The notes under the pieces are model-generated. The model had not been told where the DNA came from and searched no databases. It saw only the letters and a list, made by a program, of their open reading frames with translations. This document shows positions 25,845 to 35,530 of a stretch of DNA of 35,530 nt, one piece after another. Each line of letters begins with the position of its first letter. The stretch's first letter is position 1. Location of the stretch: contig QKEI01000049.1 in the NCBI GenBank assembly GCA_003251795.1, positions 1 through 35,530 on the forward strand. Direction: 5' to 3'. The position numbers and the translations under genes are program-made. The stretch is from Candidatus Muproteobacteria bacterium (GTDB taxonomy: Bacteria; Pseudomonadota; Gammaproteobacteria; Acidiferrobacterales; SPGG2).

Positions 25845-26852
25845 CTATCGCTCCTAAAGGGGAAGTTGGGGTTGATTTCGTGTCATTCGCGGGTAGTCGG
25901 TTTTAGTTGTCCGCATAAGTTAGCACAGACAATGGCGCGGATGGTAGCGTTGCGGGCAGAAAAATTTGCCTTTGGCACTTGACGATTGGCACATATGTTT
26001 GGTGCCGAAGCGACCATTATATCGGCTGACGATGGAAAAGTTTCTGAACCAGAACCGGCCGAGCAACTAATTGACTAATTTCAAATCGCTTTCATCCTGA
26101 TCTTGAGATCCCGACGAACTCGACAACGAAGGGTGGAAGCAAGGGTTGTGTGTGTAGATCAGCCCGTTACCCGCTCTGGTGGTTGGATGCGCCGATCCCG
26201 ATGGGCTCGCTCGGCTAACCTGAGGATTGGAGAGAAGAATCGTTGATGACCATGAGGGGAAACTCACGTTGAGTGGCGCGTGCAGCAGGCGCTGCGCCGC
26301 TTGTCCGTTGCACCGAGCCGCCCGTCGGACATGATCTGTGCCACGGGTTGCTGGATAAACCAACACAACCGATCCACTCGACGCACGACTGACGGCGCGA
26401 GTCATCGTACGCACGAGGGTCGACCGTGAGTGCTGCTGGCAGCGATCGCTGTGACGATGCATTGGGCCAGTGCATACAGCGCTGTCACCATCGCGATTGG
26501 CAAGCGCGTCGTGCGCCATGTTGGGGCAAGCGTCGATCGCCGGTGCCAGGCACCATTGTCACCTCGCCGACGTCCTCCCATGACCAAATCGTTGTCGGGG
26601 TTCTTTACAGGCCCTCCATCGGTGGCAGCAGTGGCTCAGCTGGGCACGCCGGTGGGGTCGCGAGCCGAGCTTCCAGGAAACGCTGGCGACAGACCGCCTG
26701 TTTCCAGGTTAAGAGCTCGCCCGCACCGGCGACCGACGGTCATGCCTAGGAAAGATAATGCGCTGCCGCAGGCGGCTCGTTATAATCGACTTGATTTCCG
26801 GCTGCACCGCCCACATTTGCCACGGGCGGTGTAATTTTTTGGAGCGTGGAGC
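25845..26852. other. about 1 kb without a convincing gene
   Basis: Open frames on both strands (for example 26067-26519 minus, 26430-26834 plus) give low-similarity, Ser/Arg/Pro-rich products with no recognisable motif or ribosome binding site. Near 26457-26475 a 19-base near-palindrome (ATGCATTGG/CCAGTGCAT around a central G) is present. A TATAAT lies at 26781-26786 and a minus-strand TATAAT at 26021-26016, neither with a good -35. An untranslated RNA is possible, but I recognise no known RNA family. Confidence 0.4.
26803..26840 (+). terminator. intrinsic-terminator-like hairpin just before the FmdB-type gene
   Basis: CACCGCCC (26805-26812) pairs with GGGCGGTG (26824-26831), 8 GC-rich pairs plus two weaker ones, followed by AATTTTTT (26833-26840). 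The fmdB-type ATG is only 12 bases further. It could end an upstream RNA or act as an attenuator in the leader of the downstream operon. Confidence 0.55.
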
Positions 26853-27152
26853 ATGCCCATCTATGAGTACAAGTGTGGCAACTGTGGCCATCAGTTGGAG
26901 GCGATTCAGCGCGTCAATGACCCTCCGCTCAAAGGGTGTCCGGCCTGCGGCAAACGCAAGCTCAAGAAGCTGGTATCGGCAGCCGGCTTTCAACTGAAAG
27001 GCACGGGATGGTACGTTACGGATTTCCGCGACAAGGATAAGAAGAAGGCCAAGGCGGGAGGCGCAAAAGAAGATTCGAAAACCGATTCGCAAGCTGACTC
27101 CAAAGGCGACAAGAAAAAGACGGCCAGCGCTTCTGGTAGCAGCGACGACTAA
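26853..27152 (+). CDS. FmdB-type zinc-ribbon protein
   Basis: 99 residues. Start MPIYEYKCGNCGHQLEAIQ and the second pair CPACGK give a CxxC-CxxC zinc ribbon typical of the FmdB regulatory-protein family. The C-terminal third is a low-complexity tail of Lys, Asp and Ser, which is common in the family and probably disordered. The GGAGCGTGGAGC upstream contains GGAG for ribosome binding. It comes first in the aspS gene group, 14 bases before the DUF502 gene. The function is not established. Confidence 0.9.
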   Translation: MPIYEYKCGNCGHQLEAIQRVNDPPLKGCPACGKRKLKKLVSAAGFQLKGTGWYVTDFRDKDKKKAKAGGAKEDSKTDSQADSKGDKKKTASASGSSDD

Positions 27153-27166
27153 CGGCGGCAAGTATC

Positions 27167-27811
27167 ATGATGGGCCACTTCCGGCGCTACCTCATTGCCG
27201 GTCTCCTCGTTTGGGTCCCGGTCGGCATCACCTGGTTCGTGATCAAGTTCATGATCGATCTCATGGACCAGACGGTGCTACTACTCCCCGAGAGCCTGCG
27301 CCCGGAGAATTTGTTGGGCTACAGAATCTGGGGTCTCGGTGTCGTACTGACCCTGGTCATCCTGCTGGTCACCGGCATGATCGTCGCCAACCTGATTGGC
27401 CGCAAGCTAGTCAGCATCGGCGAGCGTCTACTCGATCGTATCCCGCTGGTGCGCTCGATCTATTCCGGCGTCAAGCAGGTCATGGAGACCATGCTTGCCG
27501 GCAGTGGCAAGTCGTTTCGAAGCGTCGTGCTCGTCGAATATCCGCGCAAGGACATGTGGACGCTGGCATTTCTCACTGGCGAGCGCGGCGTGAAAGAAAT
27601 GGAGGACAAGACCGGGCGCGAGCTCAACCATATCTTTGTGCCGACGACACCCAATCCGACCTCCGGTTTTTTTCTCGTGGTACCGTCAAGCGATGTAATC
27701 GTTTTGGACATGTCGATCGATGACGGTCTGAAGATGATCATGTCGGCCGGCGTCGTCATTCCCAAGGCGCAGAAAGAGGCGTTGCTGCAACAGCGGGCGA
27801 AGCGCGCGTAG
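27167..27811 (+). CDS. DUF502 membrane protein
   Basis: 214 residues. Two membrane segments are evident: [20 protein letters not shown] near residue 20 and [20 protein letters not shown] near 65. They are followed by the family block [20 protein letters not shown] and a cytoplasmic beta-rich part ([37 protein letters not shown]-like) ending in [11 protein letters not shown]502 genes commonly precede aspS in proteobacteria, as here. The role is unknown. Confidence 0.9.
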   Translation: MMGHFRRYLIAGLLVWVPVGITWFVIKFMIDLMDQTVLLLPESLRPENLLGYRIWGLGVVLTLVILLVTGMIVANLIGRKLVSIGERLLDRIPLVRSIYSGVKQVMETMLAGSGKSFRSVVLVEYPRKDMWTLAFLTGERGVKEMEDKTGRELNHIFVPTTPNPTSGFFLVVPSSDVIVLDMSIDDGLKMIMSAGVVIPKAQKEALLQQRAKRA

Positions 27812-27845
27812 TCCGCCAGCACCGCAGAATAGGCACGAGCAGACG

Positions 27846-29648
27846 ATGCGCAGCCATTTTTGTGGACAGGTCGATGAGTCTTTGATCGATCAACCAGTGT
27901 CGCTGTGCGGCTGGGCGCACAGCTACCGCGACCATGGTGGACTGATCTTCATCGATTTGCGCGATCGCGAAGGCATCGTGCAGGTGGTGTTCGATCCGGC
28001 ACAAGCGCAGGCATTCGCCACCGCGGGCGACGTGCGCAGTGAATATGTGCTGCGCATCGAGGGACGCGTGCGTCGCCGTCCCGCAGGCACTGAGAACCCG
28101 CACCTGCGAAGCGGCCAGGTGGAGGTGGTGGCCTCGGGGCTCGAGATACTTAATAGGGCGGAGGTTCTGCCGTTTCAGCTCGACGAACCTGACGTCGGCG
28201 AGGCGGTACGCCTAAAGTACCGCTACCTGGATTTGCGTCGCGATGTCATGCAGCACAACATCCGCTTGCGCCACCGCGTGACGTCGAGCCTACGCCGTTT
28301 TCTCGAGGAGCGGGGATTCCTCGAGATCGAGACGCCGATGCTGACCAAGTCTACGCCCGAAGGTGCACGCGACTACTTGGTGCCGTCGCGCGTGCAACCC
28401 GGCCATTTCTTTGCGCTGCCGCAGTCGCCGCAACTTTTCAAGCAGATCTTGATGATCGCCGGGTTCGAGCGTTACTTCCAGATCGCGCGTTGTTTCCGCG
28501 ACGAGGACCTGCGCGCCGACCGCCAGCCGGAATTTACCCAGCTCGATATCGAGACCGCGTTTCTCGACGAGCAGGACATCATGACGCTGATGGAGGCGAT
28601 GGTACGGCATCTGTTCAAGGAGGTGCTGGACGTTGACCTGCCTGACCCGTTCCCGCGCTTTACCCATGCGCAGGCAGTGGCGCGTTACGGAACCGACCGG
28701 CCCGATTTGCGCGTTGGCCTCGAGCTCGTAGATATCGCCGATCTCACGCGTGATGTGGAGTTCAAGGTATTCTCCGAGCCGGCTAAGCGACCCGGCGGGC
28801 GCGTGGCGGCGCTGCGCGTACCGGGAGGAGGCGAGCTTACGCGCAAGGCGATCGATGATTACGAGATCTATGTCAAAAAGCAGTTCGGTGCCAAGGGACT
28901 CGCCTACATCAAGGTCAACGACGCCAGCAAAGGGCGCGAGGGTTTGCAGTCGCCGATCCTGAAGTTCCTGCCCGATGCGGCGTTGAGCGCCATCATGCAG
29001 CGCGCCGGCGCGCAAACCGGGGACATGGTGTTCTTCGGGGCGGATCAAGCGAAGATCGTTAACGATACGCTCGGCGCCTTGCGCCTGCGACTTGCCGCCG
29101 ATGTGGGGCTGGTGGAGACTGGTTGGAAGCCTTTGTGGGTGTATGACTTCCCGATGTTCGAGTACGACGCCGATATCAAACGCTGGGTGGCATTGCACCA
29201 TCCGTTCACCGCGCCCAAGGAGGCCGATGCCGAGCGTCTCGATATCGATCCGGTCGGCGTGCTTTCACGCGCCTACGACATGGTGCTGAACGGCTCCGAG
29301 ATTGGTGGCGGCTCGATTCGTAACCACCGTATGGAAACGCAACAGCGCGTGTTCGCCGTGCTCGGTATCGAACCGCAGGAGGCGCAGCGGAAGTTCGGTT
29401 TCCTGCTCGATGCGCTGAAGTACGGCGCACCGCCGCACGGCGGTATCGCTTTCGGGCTCGATCGCATTGTCGCCTTGATGGTGGGGGCTAGCTCGATACG
29501 CGATGTGATCCCATTCCCGAAAACGCAGCGTGCGACCTGTCTTATGACGGAGGCGCCGAGCCCGGTCACCGAGGCACAGTTGCGCGAGCTCAACATCAAA
29601 CTGCGCAAGCCGCCGGAGGCGACGCGCGACGATTCGTCGCAGACTTGA
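27846..29648 (+). CDS. aspS: aspartyl-tRNA synthetase
   Basis: 600 residues, the bacterial-type AspRS with its extra domain between motifs 2 and 3. N-terminal OB fold ([23 protein letters not shown]), flipping loop [16 protein letters not shown], motif 2 [16 protein letters not shown], and motif 3 [13 protein letters not shown]. It charges tRNA-Asp. In the OB fold the residue after RD is His30, with a glycine in the RPAGTENP loop. Both are the residues reported for non-discriminating AspRS enzymes such as that of Pseudomonas aeruginosa, which also charge tRNA-Asn for later amidation by GatCAB. That last point is an inference. Confidence 0.95.
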   Translation: MRSHFCGQVDESLIDQPVSLCGWAHSYRDHGGLIFIDLRDREGIVQVVFDPAQAQAFATAGDVRSEYVLRIEGRVRRRPAGTENPHLRSGQVEVVASGLEILNRAEVLPFQLDEPDVGEAVRLKYRYLDLRRDVMQHNIRLRHRVTSSLRRFLEERGFLEIETPMLTKSTPEGARDYLVPSRVQPGHFFALPQSPQLFKQILMIAGFERYFQIARCFRDEDLRADRQPEFTQLDIETAFLDEQDIMTLMEAMVRHLFKEVLDVDLPDPFPRFTHAQAVARYGTDRPDLRVGLELVDIADLTRDVEFKVFSEPAKRPGGRVAALRVPGGGELTRKAIDDYEIYVKKQFGAKGLAYIKVNDASKGREGLQSPILKFLPDAALSAIMQRAGAQTGDMVFFGADQAKIVNDTLGALRLRLAADVGLVETGWKPLWVYDFPMFEYDADIKRWVALHHPFTAPKEADAERLDIDPVGVLSRAYDMVLNGSEIGGGSIRNHRMETQQRVFAVLGIEPQEAQRKFGFLLDALKYGAPPHGGIAFGLDRIVALMVGASSIRDVIPFPKTQRATCLMTEAPSPVTEAQLRELNIKLRKPPEATRDDSSQT

Positions 29649-29717
29649 GTTTGACGCTCTGGCAGCGACGCGGCTGCACCCCGTGGCCGGTACGATAGGA
29701 ACAGAGCCAGTAGTGTC

Positions 29718-30182
29718 GTGAAACAATACAAACGACCCGAGTCGGTGCTGGTGGTGGTCTACACGCGCGCGGGCAAGGTACTGCTTCTGCGGCGTAAAGA
29801 CCGGCCAGCTTTTTGGCAATCGGTGACCGGCAGCATGAACTGGGACGAGCACGATCGCGCAGTGACGGCGCGTCGCGAGCTCGCGGAAGAGACCGGGCTT
29901 GTCGACACGGCAGCGCTGCGAGACTGGCATCGCACCTATCGCTTTTCGATCCCGCCGCCGTGGAGTGAGCGCTTCGCGCCCGGCACGCGGGAAAACATCG
30001 AGCATATGTTTTCGCTCGAGCTCGACGACGAGACCGCGATCACTTTGAATCCGCAAGAGCACGTCGAGTTTGCCTGGCTTCCCTTCGGTGAGGCGCTCAA
30101 GCGGGTCAGCTCCTGGACCAACCGCGAGGCCATCGAGCTTGTGCAACAGGCGCAGGCCAAGCGCTCGGGCGAAACGCACTGA
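29718..30182 (+). CDS. nudB: dihydroneopterin triphosphate diphosphatase (Nudix, NudB-like)
   Basis: 154 residues from GTG 29718. It starts KQYKRPESVLVVVY, closely like NudB of E. coli, and has RKDRPAFWQSVTGSM, the acid part RELAEETGL of the Nudix box, and the late SWTNREAI. It removes pyrophosphate from dihydroneopterin triphosphate in folate synthesis. Between the first glycine and the RE of the Nudix box I count 14 residues, one more than the standard spacing. The position after aspS is the usual one in gammaproteobacteria. The next gene begins 2 bases after its stop. Confidence 0.88.
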   Translation: MKQYKRPESVLVVVYTRAGKVLLLRRKDRPAFWQSVTGSMNWDEHDRAVTARRELAEETGLVDTAALRDWHRTYRFSIPPPWSERFAPGTRENIEHMFSLELDDETAITLNPQEHVEFAWLPFGEALKRVSSWTNREAIELVQQAQAKRSGETH

Positions 30183-30184
30183 GC

Positions 30185-30865
30185 GTGCAGCTGAAATACG
30201 ACAGAGCACCAGGAATAGGTGCCAGCGACGAGCACGTTGCGGTAGTCCTGGTGCACGGTCTGTGGCTATCGGGGTGGTCTCTGTTGCTGCTGCGCCGTCA
30301 CCTGCACCGCTGCGGCTTCAGCGCTACTCACACCTTTTCCTATTCATCGGTCGGGCGCGATCTGCTGGAGAACGGTACGGCGTTGAACGCCTATCTACTC
30401 ACGCTCTCGGCAACCACGGTGCATCTGGTGGGGCACAGCCTCGGTGGCCTCGTTATCCGCGCATTGTTTCAAAAGCATCCGCAGCAACGACCGGGGCGCA
30501 TCGTCACACTTGGCTCACCGCACCGCGGCAGTCGACCGGCGAACGTGCTCGCGCGCAGCGCCTTTGGTCGGCGCATCACCGGGCGCTCGATCGCGCAGCT
30601 GGTGGCGGGGATTCCCGAGCAATGGTCGTTACCGACGCGCGACTTCGGAGTGATCGCTGGCGACATGAGCTTGGGATTGGGCAAGTTGTTTGCGCGTCTA
30701 CCCAAGCCCAATGATGGCGTTGTGACGCTCTCGGAAACGCTGCTGCCGGGTGCCACTGATCATATTATCTTGCACGTCTCCCACACAGCGCTGGTGGTGT
30801 CGCGCCGCGTTGCCGATCAGGTGTGTCACTTCCTGAAAAACGGCCGCTTTCAACCCCAGGCGTGA
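30185..30865 (+). CDS. alpha/beta hydrolase, lipase-like
   Basis: 226 residues from GTG 30185. VVLVHGLWLSGW supplies the oxyanion loop, VGHSLGGLV the nucleophile (Ser85), KPNDGVV the acid (about Asp177) and HVSHTALV the histidine (about His200). This is the arrangement of short PGAP1/EstA-like lipases. TLGSPHRGS after the nucleophile strand is typical of them. No signal peptide, so the target is likely a cytoplasmic or membrane-facing ester. Tightly linked to nudB (2 bases), which suggests co-translation without an obvious shared pathway. Confidence 0.87.
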   Translation: MQLKYDRAPGIGASDEHVAVVLVHGLWLSGWSLLLLRRHLHRCGFSATHTFSYSSVGRDLLENGTALNAYLLTLSATTVHLVGHSLGGLVIRALFQKHPQQRPGRIVTLGSPHRGSRPANVLARSAFGRRITGRSIAQLVAGIPEQWSLPTRDFGVIAGDMSLGLGKLFARLPKPNDGVVTLSETLLPGATDHIILHVSHTALVVSRRVADQVCHFLKNGRFQPQA

Positions 30866-30902
30866 GACAACGGTAGCCCGGCGCAAGGGTTTTGCCGCCC
30901 GG

Positions 30903-30931
30903 TTGGGAGAGTAACGGCCAAATGTTACACT
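30903..30931 (+). promoter_or_regulatory. candidate sigma70 promoter of yebC-ruvCAB
   Basis: TTGGGA (30903-30908), 17-base spacer, TACACT (30926-30931); each matches 4 of 6 consensus bases. About 74 bases before the yebC ATG, in the 139-base gap after the lipase gene. No LexA-type CTGT-N8-ACAG box was found there. Confidence 0.4.
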
Positions 30932-31004
30932 GCTAGCCGTCGTCGTCGCGGTATACCTCGGCCGCGACCCTTACTCGAGGACCGTTGGTGTTGCAGGCGT
31001 ACTG

Positions 31005-31748
31005 ATGGCCGGCCACAGTAAATGGGCCAACATTCGCTTCCGCAAAGGCGCCCAGGACGCGCGGCGCGGCCGGCTCTTCACCAAATTAATCCGTGAGATC
31101 ACCATCGCTGCTCGTATGGGTGGTGACGATGCCAACAGCAACCCGAGATTGCGCGCTGCTATCGACAAGGCGTATGCCAACAACATGCCCAAGGACAATG
31201 TCGAACGCGCGATCCGGCGCGGTACGGGCGATATCGAAGGCGTGAGCTATGAGGAGGTACGCTACGAGGGGTACGGACCGGGCGGCATTGCTGTTCTCGT
31301 CGAGTGCACTACGGACAATCGTAATCGCACCGTCGGCGAGGTGCGCCACGCCTTCACCAAGCATGGCGGTAATCTCGGTACCGATGGTTCGGTGGCCTAC
31401 CTCTTCGCTAAGCAGGGCACGCTCAGCTTTCCCGCCGGTAGCGACGAGGACGCCATTATGGAAGCGGCGATCGCCGCCGGCGCGGAGGATGTAGTGAAGC
31501 ACGATGACGACAACATCGAAGTGGTGACCACCCCGAACGATTTCGAAGGGGTGCGCCAGGCGATGCACGAGCGCGGTCTGGCACCGGAGTTCGCCGAGGT
31601 GAGCCAACGCGCATCGGTCAGCATACCGCTCGAGGGCGCCGATGCAGAAAAGGCCTTGCGCTTGCTGGAAGCGCTGGAGGAGCTCGATGATGTGCAGAAC
31701 GTCTATACCAATGCCGACTTTCCGGAAGAGATGGCGGCCGCGCGTTAA
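31005..31748 (+). CDS. yebC: YebC/PmpR family DNA-binding or ribosome-associated regulator
   Basis: 247 residues, full family length. [22 protein letters not shown] at the start (shown split as [10 protein letters not shown] and [12 protein letters not shown]), [36 protein letters not shown] and [19 protein letters not shown] are signature blocks. Family members have been linked to transcription control, and more recently to translation of polyproline stretches. It is first in the block leading into ruvC, an arrangement common in gammaproteobacteria. Confidence 0.95.
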   Translation: MAGHSKWANIRFRKGAQDARRGRLFTKLIREITIAARMGGDDANSNPRLRAAIDKAYANNMPKDNVERAIRRGTGDIEGVSYEEVRYEGYGPGGIAVLVECTTDNRNRTVGEVRHAFTKHGGNLGTDGSVAYLFAKQGTLSFPAGSDEDAIMEAAIAAGAEDVVKHDDDNIEVVTTPNDFEGVRQAMHERGLAPEFAEVSQRASVSIPLEGADAEKALRLLEALEELDDVQNVYTNADFPEEMAAAR

Positions 31749-31804
31749 AACACGGGGATACCCTTTGACCCAATCGCAACCGACCCGCAGCTCTCAATCG
31801 CCCC

Positions 31805-32311
31805 ATGCGCGTGCTCGGTATTGACCCGGGATCGAGGATCACCGGCTTCGGTATGGTCACGGTGGCGCCGAACGGCGGCTTGACCTACGTCGGTAGTGGC
31901 TGCGTGCGCTGTGCCAGCGGCAGTCACCTGCAACGTCTCAAGACCATTTACGACGGGGTGTCCGAGGTGATCCACTCGTACCGACCGGACGTGATCGCGA
32001 TCGAGAAGGTATTCATGGCGCGCAACGCCGACTCGGCGCTCAAGCTCGGTCAGGCGCGTGGCGCGGCCATCTGCGCCACCATGAATCACGACCTCGACGC
32101 CATGGAGTACACGGCACTGCAAATCAAGCGCGCCGTGGTCGGTAGCGGCCAGGCGCGTAAGCACCAGGTTCAACTGATGGTGCGCTCGTTGTTACGGTTG
32201 TCTGCGATGCCGCAGACGGACGCTGCCGATGCGCTGGCCTGCGCCATTTGCCACGTGCATTACACCGTTGGTCGCGCCGCACTGGCGCAAGGCATGAGAA
32301 TCATACGATGA
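31805..32311 (+). CDS. ruvC: crossover junction endodeoxyribonuclease RuvC
   Basis: 168 residues. RNase-H-like resolvase of Holliday junctions: [14 protein letters not shown] carries the first catalytic aspartate, [22 protein letters not shown] (in two parts: AIEKVF and [13 protein letters not shown]) a glutamate, and [12 protein letters not shown] the final aspartates. Overlaps ruvA by 4 bases (ATGA), so the resolvase and branch-migration genes are translationally coupled. Confidence 0.96.
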   Translation: MRVLGIDPGSRITGFGMVTVAPNGGLTYVGSGCVRCASGSHLQRLKTIYDGVSEVIHSYRPDVIAIEKVFMARNADSALKLGQARGAAICATMNHDLDAMEYTALQIKRAVVGSGQARKHQVQLMVRSLLRLSAMPQTDAADALACAICHVHYTVGRAALAQGMRIIR

Positions 32312-32901
32312 TCGGCCGATTATACGGCAAGCTGATGTACAAAGCCCCGCCGTCGCTGCTGATCGATGTGGCAGGTGTGGGTTACGAACTCGAAGCGCCG
32401 ATGACGACCTTCTATGACCTGCCGCCGGTCGGCGAGTCAGTCACCCTGTACACCCATATGGTGGTGCGCGACGACGCGCACCTGCTCTACGGCTTCAGTC
32501 GCGAGGGCCAGCGGCGATTGTTCCGCGCCCTGCTCAGGGTGAGCGGTATCGGCCCGCGCGTCGCGTTGGCGATCCTCTCGGGCCTGTCGGAAGAGGAATT
32601 CGCACAGTGCATAAAGAATCAGGACATCGACCGCCTGCGTCAGGCGCCCGGCATCGGCCGCAAGACGGCAGAGCGCTTGCTGGTCGAATTGCGCGACAGC
32701 GCGTTGATGCCGCCCGTTGCGAGTACGGTGGCCGAGACCCGTGGTACAGTGGAGACCGATCCGGTGAGCGAGGCGGTGCGTGCGCTGGTGGCGCTGGGGT
32801 ATAAGCCGAACGAAGCCCATCGTGCCGTGACCGATGTCTCGCCTGTGGGACTCTCGACCGAAGACATCATTCGTCAAGCTTTGAAACGCGTAGCAGGGTG
32901 A
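32308..32901 (+). CDS. ruvA: Holliday junction DNA helicase subunit RuvA
   Basis: 197 residues from ATG 32308 ([14 protein letters not shown]), chosen over an upstream in-frame ATG because of the ruvC overlap and the conserved N-terminus. Domain I ([31 protein letters not shown]), two helix-hairpin-helix motifs ([39 protein letters not shown]), a flexible linker, and domain III ([18 protein letters not shown]) that contacts RuvB. Binds four-way junctions as a tetramer. Confidence 0.96.
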   Translation: MIGRLYGKLMYKAPPSLLIDVAGVGYELEAPMTTFYDLPPVGESVTLYTHMVVRDDAHLLYGFSREGQRRLFRALLRVSGIGPRVALAILSGLSEEEFAQCIKNQDIDRLRQAPGIGRKTAERLLVELRDSALMPPVASTVAETRGTVETDPVSEAVRALVALGYKPNEAHRAVTDVSPVGLSTEDIIRQALKRVAG

Positions 32902-32905
32902 GTAT

Positions 32906-33958
<1,053 letters not shown>

Positions 33959-33982
33959 CCCGGAATTGAGTTGCTTGCGTTT

Positions 33983-34408
33983 ATGCCTGAAGGTGCGGCG
34001 GCGGATTTTTCCATACCGGTACGTGTCTATTATGAGGACACCGACACCGCGGGTGTCGTTTACTACGCGAATTATCTTAGGTTCATGGAGCGGGCACGCA
34101 CAGAGTGGTTGCGCGCGCTCGGCTTCGAGCAGGACAAGCTATCGCGGGAGGAGCGCATCATTTTCGCCGTGCGTGCAATCAAGGTAGATTTTTTCAAGCC
34201 CGGGCATTTCAATGAGCTGCTAGAGGCGAGCGTCGGCGTGCGCCGTATCGGTGGGGCCAGCGTGACGTTCTTGCAGCAGATTCGCCGCGACACCACCACG
34301 CTGTGTCAGGCGGAAGTTAAAGTCGCCTGTCTCGATGTGCAATCGTTTGCCCCGCGGGCCATCCCCGGGCACATCATGTCACAACTGCACGAGGTGAAGC
34401 TGTCTTGA
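33983..34408 (+). CDS. ybgC: acyl-CoA thioesterase YbgC (tol-pal associated)
   Basis: 141 residues from ATG 33983. A TTG at 33971 in the same frame, with GGA six bases before it, is an alternative start. Hot-dog fold signature VYYEDTDTAGVVYYANYLRFMERARTEWLR (in parts), with the catalytic aspartate in EDTDTAG. The remaining sequence (IKVDFFKPGHFNELLEA) is typical. It is the first gene of the tol-pal operon and overlaps tolQ by 4 bases. It hydrolyses short acyl-CoA or acyl-ACP in known cases. Confidence 0.93.
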   Translation: MPEGAAADFSIPVRVYYEDTDTAGVVYYANYLRFMERARTEWLRALGFEQDKLSREERIIFAVRAIKVDFFKPGHFNELLEASVGVRRIGGASVTFLQQIRRDTTTLCQAEVKVACLDVQSFAPRAIPGHIMSQLHEVKLS

Positions 34409-35100
34409 ACGTCGTATCTCCTGAAGGCATCGCCCTGTTGACGCTGGTGAAAAACGCCAGCTGGGTGGTACAGGCGGTTATGGCCGCGCTGTTGCTGGCA
34501 TCGCTCATCTCCTGGTACTTCATCTTCAGTAAATGGTTTGCCTTCAAGGCGGCAAGTGGCGCGGCCGAGCGCTTCGAACGGCGCTTCTGGTCGGGTGGCA
34601 ATCTGAGCCAGATGTACACTGAGCTCTCGCGCGCCGACGCCGGTTCCACCGGCATGGCATCGGTATTTGTGGATGGGTTTCGCGAGTACAAACGTCTGGT
34701 GCAGGCCGGGCAGGCGAAGCCGGCGGAGATCCTCGAGGGCGTGCAGCGGGCAATGCGCGTGGCGCTCTCGCGCGAGGTCGATTTTCTCGAAACCCATCTG
34801 CCGTTTCTCGCGACCGTGGGTTCCACCAGTCCCTACGTGGGGCTCTTCGGTACGGTGTGGGGCATCATGAATTCGTTTCGTGCCCTCGGGGCCTTGCAGC
34901 AGGCCACGATCGCCCACGTGGCGCCGGGCATCGCCGAGGCCCTGATCGCCACGGCCATGGGACTGTTGGCGGCAATCCCGGCGGTGATAGCCTACAACCG
35001 CTACTCCAACAAAGTGGAACGGCTGGTGACGCGCTACGAGATATTCATGGAAGAGTTCTCCAGCATCGTCCAGCGCCAGGCGCTGGTGCCGAGGAGCTGA
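34405..35100 (+). CDS. tolQ: Tol-Pal system proton channel subunit TolQ
   Basis: 231 residues from TTG 34405, overlapping the ybgC stop (TTGA), with GAGGTGAAG just upstream as ribosome binding site. MotA/TolQ/ExbB channel family: one membrane segment near residues 18-40 (VVQAVMAALLLASLISWYFI), then a cytoplasmic loop, and two more segments in LPFLATVGSTSPYVGLFGTVWGIM and EALIATAMGLLAAIPAVIAY. Works with TolR to energise TolA during cell constriction and outer-membrane maintenance. Confidence 0.95.
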   Translation: MNVVSPEGIALLTLVKNASWVVQAVMAALLLASLISWYFIFSKWFAFKAASGAAERFERRFWSGGNLSQMYTELSRADAGSTGMASVFVDGFREYKRLVQAGQAKPAEILEGVQRAMRVALSREVDFLETHLPFLATVGSTSPYVGLFGTVWGIMNSFRALGALQQATIAHVAPGIAEALIATAMGLLAAIPAVIAYNRYSNKVERLVTRYEIFMEEFSSIVQRQALVPRS

Positions 35101-35102
35101 GC

Positions 35103-35519
35103 GTGGAACCGTATCGCTTGCGGCGTAAGAAGCTTATGAGCGAGATCAACGTAGTGCCTTACATCGACGTGATGCTGGTGTTGTTGGTGATTTTCATGAT
35201 CACGGCGCCGTTGCTGAGCCAGGGGGTGAAGGTGGATCTGCCGCAGGCGGCGGCCAGACCCGTCGACACCAAGGACACCGAAACGCTGGTCGTAACAATC
35301 ACCAGCAAGGGTGAGTACTATCTTGACGATCGCAAAATTACGCCGGGGGCGCTGAGTCAGAAGGTCGCAGGCACTCTACGGTTGCGCCCACAGACACCGG
35401 TGTTGGTGCGCGGCGATCACCGCGTGCCTTATGGCGACGTGGTCAAGGCGATGACACTGTTGCAGGGCGCCGGAGCGCCCAGTGTGGGGTTGGTGACGCA
35501 GCCGCCCAGAAACAAATAG
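35103..35519 (+). CDS. tolR: Tol-Pal system subunit TolR
   Basis: 138 residues from GTG 35103, 2 bases after the tolQ stop. An ATG at 35136 is less likely because it would remove the basic stretch YRLRRKK that precedes the membrane segment in this family. One membrane helix, with the proton-carrying aspartate in VVPYIDVMLVLLVIFMITAP, then a periplasmic ExbD-like domain (VDLPQAAARPV, LVVTITSKGEYYLDD, VLVRGDHRVPYGDVVKAMTLLQGAG). Confidence 0.95.
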   Translation: MEPYRLRRKKLMSEINVVPYIDVMLVLLVIFMITAPLLSQGVKVDLPQAAARPVDTKDTETLVVTITSKGEYYLDDRKITPGALSQKVAGTLRLRPQTPVLVRGDHRVPYGDVVKAMTLLQGAGAPSVGLVTQPPRNK

Positions 35520-35520
35520 T

Positions 35521-35530
35521 ATGGCGCGAC
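35521..35530 (+). CDS. tolA: start of a probable tolA, cut by the window edge
   Basis: ATGGCGCGAC begins 1 base after the tolR stop. Position alone (ybgC-tolQ-tolR-tolA order) suggests tolA; only three codons are visible. Confidence 0.4.

Noticed and set aside
26067-26519. 150-codon minus-strand open frame in the gene-poor stretch
   Set aside because: Product is Ser/Arg/His-rich without any motif, no ribosome binding site, and overlapping frames on the other strand are just as open; probably chance.
26430-26834. 134-codon plus-strand open frame in the same stretch
   Set aside because: Starts at TTG without a ribosome binding site, runs through the region of the terminator hairpin, and shows no family similarity.
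28290-29201. 303-codon minus-strand frame opposite aspS
   Set aside because: Antisense shadow of aspS with no family similarity.
34857-35102. Upstream extension of the tolR frame inside tolQ
   Set aside because: Alternative frame of tolQ; the TolR N-terminus begins at GTG 35103.

Overview
The window looks like a chromosomal segment of a GC-rich gammaproteobacterium that I cannot place to genus. The right end carries a gene order typical of that class: fmdB-like gene, DUF502 gene, aspS, nudB, then yebC-ruvC-ruvA-ruvB-ybgC-tolQ-tolR. No transposase, integrase, tRNA, rRNA or CRISPR array was recognised.

Layout. 1-334: 3' end of a VOC-family gene. 362-4853 (minus): a probable fatty-acid/acyl-CoA catabolic operon, read as SDR dehydrogenase, acyl-CoA dehydrogenase, a frameshifted acyl-CoA synthetase and an alpha/beta hydrolase. 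5152-7007 (plus): a PP-loop ATPase of the diphthine-ammonia-ligase type, a 4Fe-4S protein and a HIT protein. 7024-9722 (minus): a TetR regulator, a B12-binding small subunit and a divergent adenosylcobalamin-dependent acyl-CoA mutase large subunit, with a TetR-type palindrome just upstream of the regulator. 10021-22182 (plus): a long run of a long-chain-type acyl-CoA synthetase, a complete LIV-type ABC importer (livG, livH, livM, binding protein, livF), a PaaK-like protein, a CoA-binding protein, MetY and another acyl-CoA ligase. 22259-25844: HinT, a hot-dog thioesterase, a FetAB-type exporter, Pcm and an HU-type protein. 25845-26852: about 1 kb with no convincing gene. 26853-35530: the housekeeping block described above, ending at the first codons of a probable tolA.

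How the genes may work together. The left two thirds are dominated by CoA-thioester chemistry: four ligase-type proteins (one broken), an acyl-CoA dehydrogenase, an SDR, a coenzyme-B12 carbon-skeleton mutase, two hot-dog thioesterases and an importer flanked by ligases. I infer that the LIV-type importer takes up a carboxylic acid rather than an amino acid and that the adjacent ligases activate it. The mutase is the most interesting gene. At the two positions that separate known acyl-CoA mutases it reads Leu and Asn instead of Tyr/Arg (methylmalonyl), Phe/Gln (isobutyryl) or Ile/Gln (2-hydroxyisobutyryl), so its substrate is open.

Two genes in this catabolic part appear to carry reading-frame breaks (the synthetase near 1940 and the mutase 5' end near 8690). 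These could be real decay or assembly errors. All assignments rest on reading the sequence and remembered family motifs; no database search was run.
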